Shown here piece by piece: positions 32,397-44,100 of a DNA stretch of 64,000 bases. The stretch comes from Haberlea rhodopensis (lineage: Eukaryota; Streptophyta; Magnoliopsida; Lamiales; Gesneriaceae). The position numbers and the translations under genes are program-made. Location: positions 1 through 64,000 of the forward strand of contig CAJQUN010001273.1 in NCBI GenBank assembly GCA_907163345.1, in the 5' to 3' direction. The notes under the pieces are model-generated. The model was not told where the DNA came from and searched no databases. It was given only the letters and a program-made list of their open reading frames with translations. Numbering within the stretch: the first letter of the stretch is position 1; each line of letters starts with the position of its first letter.

Positions 32397-33700
32397 ATGT
32401 ATGAAAAGCTAGGGCAGATAGGTTTTGCGAGGAAAATGTTTGACGAGATGACAGAGAGGACTTAGGTGTCGGGACCGCACTAATGAGCGGGTATGCGAAG
32501 GCTGGGGATATCGGCAATTCAAAAGCCCTCTTTGATTTGGTGCCCAAAAATGATATAGATGCAGCTGTATATAATGTGTTGATCGATGGACAAGTGAAGT
32601 TAGGGGTCGTGGGGTCGGGTAAGATGCTATTTGATGCAATTCCGGATAAACCGGTTGTTTCTTGGACTACCATGATTGATGGGTACTGCAGCAAAAGCAG
32701 CGTAGATGAAGCTGGACAGTTCTTTGATGAAATGCCTGAGCGGAATGTGTTCCTGAAATGCAATGATTGGAACTATTGTCAGAATAAGCAATCCCATGAG
32801 GCTTTGATCTTGTTCCAGGAATTGTTAACCCAGAAAATTGTCGAACCAGATGATGTTACTGGGGGAAAATTGTTGAACCAGATGATGTTACTGGGGATTT
32901 GGGTATGCGGATTCGTGAAGATGGGGAAACTGGATGTATCTGCAAGTGCATCAGCAGCATTGGTAGATATGTATATGTATGCTAAATGTGGGGAAATTTA
33001 GAAAGCAGAACGAGTTTTTGATAACGTGCTAGGAAGCGGCGTGTGCACCTGGAATGCTTTGATTAATGAACTAGCACTCAACGGGCGATCACGGGAGGCG
33101 TTAGAAATGTTTTTGGCTATGAAGAGAAAAGGGTTTAAGCCAGATGAGATCACCGTGCTTGGATTCTGTCCGCTTGTAACCATGGTGGTTTAGTGGAGGA
33201 AGGAAAATGATGGTTCTATGAAATGGAAGAATTCAAGCTGTCTCCTAGAGTCGAGCATTACAGTTGCATGGTTGATCTATTGGGCAAAGCTGGGTGTTTG
33301 GATGTGGCTGAGAGATTGATAAATAACATGCCTTTCAAGACATTAATAATAGGATCATTTTAAGTTTGTTCCTATTTGCTTGTGTTATGCTAAGGATGTT
33401 ATCAGAACTGAGGATGGTGAAAAACGTGATAAATATGGATCCATTTTGTGATGGTAACTACAAAATATTGAGGAATTTGTATGCAGCTGAGAAGAGATGG
33501 AGAGACGAGGAACGAATCAAATGTTTGATGTTGATCAACGATGCTAAGAAAGAAGTGGATAGTGCGATTGAGATCAAAGGCCGGGTTTTGGAGTTTATTG
33601 CTAGTGATATGCTGCATCAACACTTGGAGGTCACATTTATTGTTGAATCATTGCAGATGCACATGAAGGGGAAGGATCCATATTTTAGTGTAGAGTGGAA
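32382..33700 (+). pseudogene. PLS/E-class PPR protein pseudogene
   Basis: Consecutive PPR motifs across frames: LIDMYEKLGQIGFARKMFDE, MSGYAKAGDIGNSKALFDLV, VYNVLIDGQVKLG, VVSWTTMIDGYCSKSSVDEA, ALVDMYMYAKCGEI, a stop at 32998-33000, VFDNVLGSGVCTWNALINEL, and EHYSCMVDLLGKAGCLDVAE. The end is an E-type domain (MDPFCDGNYKILRNLYAAEK and RWRDEERIKCLM, 33366-33600). Frameshifts and stops occur near 32465, 32998, 33190 and 33360. A 30-bp tandem duplication (about 32837-32898) disrupts one repeat. Intact relatives act on organellar transcripts; this copy cannot. No initiating ATG or transit peptide is seen. Confidence 0.88.
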
Positions 33701-34474
33701 AGTGAGTGAAACTTAAAGGAGGTATAATTCTGAATTTGAAGCGTGTATTGAAGTACCCCAAAAGTGTTCAAATAGCTGATTCTGAGTTTGTTGCAGAGGT
33801 AACGCTGCAAAAATACGAGAAAGTGATGCAATTGGTGTCAAAGAAAATACAGATGCATGTGAAGGTGACACCCATGTTTTGGTGTGAAAATTGATGCTAA
33901 ATCTTAATAATGCAGGGGATCTATATCAGAACATCAAAAAATATTTTCATCCCTCCGATGCTGCACATTTCGAGTTAAGATGTGAAAGTGGATGTCGTTT
34001 GATAATGACGGTACTGAAGGTGTGCCAGTAAAGTACATGACAGCGTTTGGCATGTACTCACTGCTACATCCTACGTTATATTTGCTCAATTCCCAAACAA
34101 GAAGCCATACTTGTAGGCCTCATAAAACATGTGACAAATATCAGTGGGGAACTAGCATCAACTATTCAGAAGGTTTCCACTTGACACAGCAATTGAATGA
34201 GAGGATTTGAAGATATCACCATAGGATTGAACACATTTTTTATGAAATGCATATTTATACAAGTCGAGCAATCTATCCCAAAGAATTCAAAATCCCTGCA
34301 GAATATACGCAATCTTTTGAATTTCTCGAGTCATTAAAAACCAAAGAATAGAATTTTAGAATTTACAAACTGAAAAAGGCAATAAATATTGACAAATCAT
34401 ACTGTAACATTAGTTTCCTCGACAACCAATACCTCTTTGATAAACGAAAACTATGTCCACCAACCTAGGAGAGG
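33701..34474. other. no clear gene; 3' flank of the 488-aa protein gene
   Basis: Short ORFs at 33706-33894 and 33992-34210 (plus) are unrecognised. 34250-34474 probably contains the 3' UTR of the minus-strand gene. Confidence 0.45.
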
Positions 34475-37400
34475 CTAACCTGTGGATCTTCGACGCCTCT
34501 GACCAGCACCTCTTCTTTTACGACTCTTTCTCTGGGTTTTAGGGGCAGTAAGCTTTGATATAGAACGCATTCTAGGTGGTGCTTGATTGTTTGTGGGAAG
34601 ATTGGCTGCTGTTTGAACTTGAGGGTTGGTGCTGGCTGATTCTTCCTTTAGCACCAAAGGACTTGGGATTGGCCCAATCTTTACTTCCTCGAAGCTATTC
34701 ATCTCTTCCTTCACCCTCTTATTGTCAATGAGAATGTCTTCTTCTCCCTGAGAGCATTTTAGTGATGATTAAACAAAGAAGGATCAAGAAAAGAGGATTA
34801 TATCATACAGAATTACCAATACATATTCACAAAATATATTCTCGCTCGTGATTCTAACGGCTACATACATGCAAAAGCAAGGGATTTACATGGAATAAAC
34901 TCAGTGAAGTATATTGCTTAAAAAAGTTTCTAAAGATAAATTAAAACAACCTTTAGGCAAGAAACATAAATGTAACTCACTTTTTTGTATGCGTCGGTAA
35001 AAGTAACATGATTAGTGCTTCCATTTACACCGGGAATCACTTCATTACTTGTCACTCGATTTTCAGGTACAAGTACATCACCCATATTATGCTCCATCTT
35101 AAGCTGAGAAGCAATATAAGTTCCTACAGGCATTTTGTCCCCATTGTTTGGAGAAGTATTTTTAGGAGAGCCTACCAGAGCACTAAATGGCAGAAGCATG
35201 CTTGAGTCATCCATGAAAGATAACTTTCCGGCATTTTCACTCATCACCTTCTCAACTTTACTCTTCATTTTAACAACTCGTGACTGTAGAAATTCAATCT
35301 TTCCAAGAATGACCTCCAAAGGATTATCACCATCTCCAGCCTCAAGGAAGAGCTGTTCATCATTGACCCACAATTCATTGTCAATGTTGACTTTGTGAGT
35401 TGCCATTGCTACAAAATATAAAACATCGGATATAAGCACAAACCATTTCTGTCAAAACTATTAGTCTAATTATCATTCTAAAACTATAATCATTTCTAGC
35501 TCATGTCATATCAACCGTACAAGTCTCATTTCTATCTCATGCCAAATCAGCCATATGTCTTATAAAACAAATTTAAGAAAAATGTACCCTGTTTCCAATC
35601 AAAAGCACATGGCACACACAAAAAGAAGCAAACTGAAAATGTTCTAGTGAATGGAATAAACTAAACTAAATTCATATCGAATTTACCATATCTCCACTCA
35701 AAGAATTTACCATATCTCCACTCAAAGCACACGGGATATGCAAAATGGAGAAAATTGAAAATATTCGAGTGATCGGAATAAGCTCAACTAACTTAATATC
35801 CAATAACAAGTTATAAGGGGAGAATATGTCGATAGTCCAAACTCGTGAATAGAGATCAGCTCTTAAAAATGTAAATGAAAATAGGTGGGGGAGACTTTTC
35901 GGGCAACAAGGGCACAACAAAAGCTTAGAAACCAATGGACAATTGAATCAGTCTAAACTGACAAATAAGAAAAAAGAAAAGGGGGCCAAAGCTTTTGCAT
36001 CGTCATATGATGGCACTAGCTATTATACTAAGGTTGGATAATTAAGACCAAGTGAAAATGTCAATTCTCACCTAGATTCTTCAATTCAACATCCTTAAGG
36101 AGACCCTTACCAGAAGACCTCTTATTCTCTGCAAAATGGCACATGCAGATTCGTAACTTCAAATACAAAAATGAATTGAACTTGACAGAAATGAAGAACA
36201 AAATATGTACCATGATATGAAAACAAGTTATGATGAGACATATGTGATGCTATATCCATTAAGTCTTCGGTTCGTTTTCTTTTCTTCCTCATGTAGCCAC
36301 CATTTCCAGGATTGCTTGAGGTAAGATGAAGGGATTTCACACCAAGACCTTCCAATGAAGGATTCTGCAATTGATCCTTCTTTCGCCGACTGCATTCTTC
36401 AAGTTCTCTGTCGTACCTTCGGGCTTGTGATTCAAACTTACGAATTTGCAATTCAGCCCATTTACAACGCCACATCAGAGGCTGGATAAATGATCTCCAA
36501 TGACCAGTCACCCTTTTCTTCCTACGTATCATAATTGCAACAAAAATATGCCACATGCGATGATAAGCATGGAAACACATGGACGAACACTAAAGATGAA
36601 GATGAAATTACGACTTTTGAGTATGCTTGGATTCATTAGAGGCCAGAAAAAAAAATCATAGAAGAAAGAATGAAAACCAAGTTGGCCTACTCAAAGCTTC
36701 GATGTTCTGATATCTCATTCACTTCTAGTTTGGACAAACACCCCAACCTCCAAATTCACCCACAAATTAGGAAACCCATTCTACAGGAGGCCATGCATTA
36801 TATAACACTATTTTTTATGCAAGATTTTATCCCTTCGTGTAAGATAGAAGATAAGTTCAAATTTATTAATATTTATCTCATTATGGTGCTTAATTCCAAG
36901 ACATGGATTTCTTATAATGACTAATCTTGGATGAAGTGAAGCATTACATTCACTTAAATCCATCTGATCACTATAAACCAAACAAAATCTAGGATCAGAG
37001 CAATTTCAGCACTGAAAACCATAGTTTGAGCAATTTCTCCAACTGGCCAACCCAAAACTGGCAGTTCACTTTCCAGTTTCTTATGATTTTACAAGGAGTA
37101 AATGCCTAGTTTTGAGGAGAAAGGTCATAGAGAAAAAATAATGAACAGAAAACAAACCTCATTCGAAACGCTTCACCAAATTCATCAAAACCCAGAGCTG
37201 ATGCAGCATCACCATGAAAATCTGACATAATTTCGGAGTCATTCAATGGGTCAATATTGTCAGTGTCACTGTTACCAAAGGAACTTGAGCTCTCTGTTGT
37301 GTCATGGTATTCTGCTGCAACAAGCTCACGGTCACCAGATTTTGTGCAGTCTGTAATGTTAACTTCCACATTAGCATTACCTTGAACCTCTTCACTCTGC

Positions 37401-37555
37401 TCAACCAAGTGTGTGCTGACTTTACAATCCTCATAACTAGCTGTAAATTTCATAAGTTCGTCTTCAAGTTCTTTTGCAAAAATGCCACTCGGCATATAGG
37501 TTGAAGCCTCCATATTTGTTTCTAATTTCTCTCCAACTGCTATACCATGATTCAT
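34475..37555 (-). CDS. plant-specific protein of unknown function, basic nuclear type (488 aa)
   Basis: Five coding exons: 37555-37158, 36521-36211, 36128-36072, 35408-34981 and 34747-34475, all GT-AG with matching phases. The ATG is four bases into the first coding exon. A 5' UTR exon lies near 39020-38930 with a TATA box (39047-39054). The protein has an acidic N-terminal half, then a conserved-looking core, RMRKKRVTGHWRSFI followed by PLMWRCKWAELQIRKFESQA and YDRELEE, then ELWVNDEQLFLEAGD, a short helix, and a strongly basic C-terminus (KTQRKSRKRRGAGQRRRR) that looks like an NLS. I know this HWRxFIxPLMWRCKW core from uncharacterised plant proteins but cannot assign a function. Confidence 0.88.
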
Positions 37556-38929
37556 TGTGCTATACAATCAAAATTATCTCATTTTGAGCCGTATGAGCAC
37601 GGCTCAAACAAGAAACCTGAATAAGAAGGAAAAACATTTTGTACGGAGAGTGCTTTAGAAACTCGCCATCAGCATAAGAAGTGCTAGAAATATAAAATCC
37701 TAAGAAATTTTATGAGAACAACATACACTAGAAATGATTGCTGATATCAAATAACAAAAAAAGTTAATAAGATCAAGCAACAGGCTTCAGAGTTCACTAA
37801 TACTGGAATCAAATAAAGTAACAATAATGTCCACTCAACCTTGATTTAATGTAGGTGTATGCTAATGAGATGGTCGCACCTGAAACTTCAGAAGTTCAAT
37901 CTACTGATTAGCAAACACAATTCACATGGTTCAAAAAGGCCACATTGCATTTGTTAGGTATAATCTCCAAATCCTTAAATCCACACCCCAGTCACGCTTA
38001 ATTAATGCAAGAAAAAGATTCAAACGAGAAATTCCAACCATTACTTTATTGCGTAAAAAGAAACTTTTCCGAATGCCCGTATACGAGCTGCCTTATATAT
38101 TAACAAGATAGTGTTACCATACTTTCGCATTCACCAAAAAATCATAGATAATATAACAAGATCATGCCACGTGCACTCACCAGAAAGATACTTGGATAAC
38201 CGTTAACTTGTCGCATAATTTATTTCTAATAAATAAGGTACCAAATATGGACATCTAATGCATTAAAGATATAAATACATAGCTTTTCTGCTACACGAGG
38301 AACCTGGGACTTTCGTGTCATAGAAACTGACCAAGATATTTCATTTTTCTTTTAGTTGAACATTGGTTTACTCGGTTCCAAACGGAAAGATCGCCCATCT
38401 CATACTACCCAATGTAATCAATTTCATCTTATTTCTAAACTGGAATTCAAACTCCGATCAGTGCACCAGCATACCACTCAAACGAAAACACACACAAATA
38501 AATGAAAGCATAAGGCATAGGCACATTTATACACTGACAGATAATAGCGATAAAGCGTGGGCATCATATAAATTTGTGAAGTCTCCAAATAAAAAATAAA
38601 TAGTAAAAAAGAAAAACGAAAAGAAAAGAAAAAACGATAGACATCACGAACGAATTCAAACGAAATCAATCAGGGCTGCTGTCCCTAGAATGAATATAAA
38701 TCCGTTAAAAAAGCAGGGAGGGAAAGAAAAAAAGAAACTCGATCTTGATTTTTGATCGAATCTCCTTTGAATACCCCTAACAAGAAATCTAAATTGACCA
38801 TAAAACAAGAAAATCACACATGAAGAGACAACCAAAAGGTGATCATAGCAAAAAAAAGAACTAAAATCAATTGGGTTGCTGCCAAAATTTACACACAAAA
38901 CCCAAGAAACCAATAATCAAAATAAACAC

Positions 38930-39020
38930 CTGGATCAAGTTCTGGGTTTTCACCACCCCCACGAATTTGTTCCTCTTGAGACTCTGTAAGGGCTTGAGAA
39001 CGCTTGGTAGGGAAGAATAG
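38930..39020 (-). other. 5' UTR exon and promoter of the 488-aa protein gene
   Basis: Donor CCAG/GTGTTT ends at 38930. A TATA box TATAAAAA lies at 39047-39054 (minus). The transcription start is inferred at about 39020. The intron 37560-38929 would lie in the leader. Confidence 0.5.
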
Positions 39021-39059
39021 TTTGTTAATTGTGACAAAATCTTTGCGTTTTTATAGCAA

Positions 39060-40404
39060 AGAGAGGATCTTGGCAGTGTGAAGTGATAAATACTAGTATA
39101 GTATTCTTAATAAATTCTGTGTTGTCAATCTCTCTGCCAATACTTTCCTTTTTCCATTCTTGAATTCTTTTACTTCTAAATTTTGTATATTATGCATAAT
39201 CTAGTTATTATTGTTATGCATAATGTGTATTTTTAAAAAATATATTTTATTATAATGTCGCCTACAATTGTATTATTTTAATTAAAAGCTATTAAAATTG
39301 TTTTTATAGATTTTTTACTTAATAAATTTATGCACATGTTTGATTACTAATATTTACTATTTAAAGATGTAAATAAGTAAAATACCAACAACGGACAATT
39401 TTTCATAATTTAGACAATGATTATTACAACAATTCCTCCCCCAAAAAATCAACAATTAACAATTAGATTATTTAAATAAGAACCATAGATTTCAAATTTG
39501 TAAGATACATGCATGATATTAATTATTGTGTGAAGTTTCCTCATCACTTTTCCGTGCATAAAAAATAAACTAAATTTATTGAATTCAATATTGGCTAATA
39601 ATTTAATGGATTAGCCAAGAATTATTATTATATGGGAAATTATATTTAGCATTCTATAGTTTATTCTAAATTTCACTTTGTAACTATTATTTGAAAAATT
39701 ACTGTTTAGATCATCAACATTTGTGAATTGTAACACTTTGCATCATATTGACTCAGTTTGGTATTTTGATTCGGAAAAGATAATTTTGACACCTCAAACA
39801 TTTATTTCGTTTTAAAAAGAAATTACAATAGCTAGTTTAAGAGGATCTAATTTTAAGTATGTATTCGATAAAAATACCATATTGAGTTAAGATGACGCAA
39901 ATTATTACTATTTATGAAAGTTGAGGATGTAAACTATGATTTTTCTTGCAAAGTAAAATTTGGACCAAACTAATATGATATTCTCATATTATATTTAAGA
40001 ATTTTGGATTAACTGAGAATTTATTATTATATTTAAGAATTTTTACTGAAACGTTGAATTCTACATCAACGATGGATCTATCCATAGTAACGTCCAGTAG
40101 GATAGCATCAAAATTTCATTACAAGACATAATCATGTCAAGCGGTAAAAGATTACGTAAACTATTATGATTTAGTTCTCCAACACACAGAAACTAGTATT
40201 TTACATTATATGAACGTAAAACATACAATTTCTTGACTGAAGATTGGATTGTTGATTTTTTAATAAAGTAAATGCTGAAAATCATACGTAAATATATATA
40301 TTTGAAATAAAATATAAGATATGAGTGTTGTTGACTGCAAAATATAATGATGATGATTATTTAAAAAAAAAAAAAAAAAACCAATTCACGTGTCACTTAG
40401 GTGA
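39060..40404. other. intergenic, AT-rich
   Basis: Divergent space between two minus-strand genes. No gene seen. An 18-bp A run lies at about 40363-40380 just before the MITE. Confidence 0.55.
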
Positions 40405-40412
40405 CTTTAACC

Positions 40413-40847
40413 TAGGGGTGTAAACGAACCGAGCCGGTTCGCAAACTTTTCGAACAGGCTCGAAAAATATTCGATTCGAATTCGAAGTTATCGAATTCGA
40501 GCCGAACTCGAACATGTTCGAATATGTTTTCGAGCCGAACTCGAACCCAAATTTCTTTGTTCGATAGTTCACGAACTGTTCGCGAACCTTAATATTTTAT
40601 TTATATATAATATTTATATATATTAGATATTAATATATTAAGAATTGTTTTTAAAAGCTCGAAGTCGAGCTCGAAAAGTTCGAATCGAACTCGAATTCGA
40701 ACTCCGTTTCGAACCGAATTCGAGCCTGAAAAAATTAAAGTTCGAACTTCGAATCGAATTTCAAATATGTTTATTCGAATTCGAACTCGAACTCGAATAC
40801 TAAAATTTTGATAAAGTTCGGCTTGATTCGGTTCGTTTACACCCCTA
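40413..40847. mobile_element. hAT MITE, 435 bp
   Basis: Perfect terminal inverted repeat TAGGGGTGTAAACGAACCG (left) and its complement on the right, flanked by a perfect 8-bp TSD CTTTAACC (40405-40412 and 40848-40855). The interior is made of short TTCGAA, CGAACTCGAA and GAGCTCGAA repeats typical of non-autonomous plant hAT elements. No coding capacity. Confidence 0.96.
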
Positions 40848-41147
40848 CTTTAACCCACGCTAAAGTAAATCTCGTGCAATCAGTGTCATACTCAGGCAAA
40901 TAAAAATTAACGCGAATAAATAAATATTTCTTACAATGATTTTACCCTCTCACCAACAATGTTTTGAACTTGAGCGCACACAACACATATTTGAAGGCTA
41001 ACATACATTAAGACCCAAAAAGCAAATTTATTGCAACTCTCAAATTATGAAATATGGAATATAGCTAACATGTCATCAAGAAAACTAAGCTTTATTCGAG
41101 AAAGGAATGCAGACTCTGTATGAAACTGTTATCTACACAGATGCTCT

Positions 41148-44100
41148 TCAGACAGAAGATTCCATGTGATGTTGCTCCAGGTTTCGAAGTACAATACGAG
41201 CAAAAATTTTGGCTTCGAGTGTGGCACCTGTTGCTGCTGCTGCTGCACGAAGTACTCGAGGAGCTCCAGCGTTTTGGAGAAGGTTCACGTGGTGCAGGGA
41301 GTGCCGGCCCCCAGGGATCGTAAACTTGAAAGGTTGAACATGAGATGTTAACAAAATGTGAGCAGTATTAATCTAATCTATATATTGGTTAAGAATAATG
41401 AGGGCAAGAATCATTAATTTTTTCGTGTGTGAATCAAGGTACCTGAAGAAGAGCAAATGCAGCGCATGCCTTCAGAATAGAAGACGGATTCCGTAGCATA
41501 CCAACAAATCTTCCAATCTCAGCTCCACTGGAAAAAATATATATATATATCAGCTGAATGTGGACAAGGTAACAAAAGGTGCAATACAATTATTGAAACA
41601 CCACAACCAGAAAAAACTCAGACACCATACAATGAACAAAGATCGAGGGCTCACGAGGAATGATATAAAGGAATTAGTGTGTCCAGAAACTAGAGTGTGA
41701 GTCTTTTTTTGGTCAACATGGTACACCTACCTGGTTTGATCAACGCACTAGGAAACATATGTTATCTAAATAATTCCAACTACACTATTACCATATGGAT
41801 GGTGGCAACTTGACAAAATATAACAAACAGAGAAGTGCTTTGAAAAAATCATGAAAATCTGGCCTCCAGCCTTTGGTATCCTCGAAAGGGCTGGTAATCA
41901 GCAAGTAGATATCATTTCACGAAATAATGTGCATTGAAGATACAACTCAACCCACCGAAATCCATTGTTCCTTCCCAGATAGAAAATCATATAATATCTT
42001 TAGATAATATGCACATTAAGTTTTCAACCTCACATCTATGCAAACTTGGCAGATCAAACAATCAGCTTTCAAGTCTCATTTAGTAAATGCGCACAAATCC
42101 TTATGTGCAATAAAAGATTGTCAAAACACAAGCACAAAAAATTGAGAAATCCGGTATTAGTGGTCAAAGTTTTTTATTCACAGTAACTTATTCATGCGCA
42201 TATGGCTAGATTATTGAAAATGATTTAGACAAATTTGTCATTACAACTGCAAGAATGTTAAATAAGTAGTCTCCCATCGAATTTTGCTTTAGACAGGTAA
42301 AAAGAACCAGTAAAATCCAGTTTATGTTGGTGATTCAGGAATATTATAGACAACAAGTTAAGGGGAGACTGCCTCTACAAAACATATTCGAGAGCATCTG
42401 AGCATACATGCAATCTGTTACTAATAGAAAATGAGCTCCTAGTAGCCTAAACCGACCCTACAGGGCCAGCAGCCAATTAAAAAAAAACTAAAACCAGTAA
42501 AAACTGCATTTGGTGTGTGAGGTGGGGAGGAGAGAGACGGGACCTGCATCTAAGATGACCTGCTTCTTGAATACGAGCACATTCTGTTACTTGATTCAAT
42601 GCTGCAGGAGCTGATGAGGCAGCAGCACTAGAAAAAGCTTGGGGGTCAGTAAACATCAAGAAAAATGCTTCAATGTGCTTCAGAGCCAATCTTCTGGCAC
42701 CATCTAAGGTCATACTCTTGGAAGGACTACTGGTTGATGTTCCTATCTGAGCAATTTCATCAATTCTGCATATAAATTGAAAGTTTCACAACGATGTGAC
42801 CAATACCTGCCACTTTCCAAAAGCAATGGAGATGGGAAAAAGTGAAGTATAAAAAGATCATCACCAAGGTTTTGTGCCGTTAAAATTTCATAAAACCCCT
42901 CTCGTTGAATGCCGTTAAAATTTCATAAAACCCCTCTCCTTTAAATGAAAAACTTGCAAATTTCAGCAGTTGTTCATAACTTATTAGTTGCTTATTTATT
43001 TATTGGAAGAAAAGTGCCAACAAACGAAAGAAAGCTTCTTGTTTGAATTCAATGGCTTGAGTGTGCATTATTGGACGTGGAACAACGTGATGGTCCTCGA
43101 GGAAAATATTGCACAGTCAAACGATTTACATGTAAAATATCTTAGCACTCCAATTAAAACAAGTCCATCATTATGTGTATCAGACAGTTCTTTGAAGCAC
43201 AAACACCTTACTGATACACGAGCCAATTTAGATTCGAGACTAATAATTCTAAAAGGAGGATATGCTCATCGGGAACATTATTTTTACATGTCAAAGTGCA
43301 GGGAATTATATATATTACTTGCTTTAGAAATTTCATTTGTCTCCCTTAAGGTACGTCCAACTAACACGAGTACTCCCTCCAAAAATAGTAACGGGAGCTA
43401 GATAGATGTTCACAGTTTAATCACTTTTACACCCCAGCATGTAAACATTTTTAAGCCACAAGGATAGTAGATGCAATAATCATCATTTGATTAGAGGTCC
43501 TAGTATGATGAACATGTATCAAGGGAGGCATACGTAATTCTCCAGATTTACTAAACTGAGTCCAGCGCGATAGAACTGAAAATCTTTGTCAAAAAAATAC
43601 TATGTCATATGTTGCACAAATCTCGCTTGAAAAGTACTTTATTTAAAGTTGAAGGGGCTCAGTTCTAGTAATTTGTTCAAAGGTCCCCCAGAACCTTCAA
43701 AGGTTTCCAATGTACTGTATTCTTGAGATACACAGATGAACATCATGTCAGTGGAATAAACAAAGAACCTTCATTTGTTATGTTTCCAGAGTTACAGTAT
43801 TTACTTTCTTTCAAAAACAGCTCATTAAAAAAGATAAGATAATGCAATGAGAATGAGTGAGTGCAAATATGGTACATGGTCACTTAGGTACAGAGTTGAA
43901 TTCACTAATACAAAACTTATAAAGATAATGCAAACCGTATCGTGTGTCAATGGAATGTAAAATTTAAAAGCATATATAAACAAATATGAACAACATGATG
44001 TTACGAAAATAATAGAAACCACATAAGAGAATTGTTGAATACCTTCCGTCAAACATGTAAGACAGTGCCAATGCAGACATAAAGCGAGCCATTTTTGATG

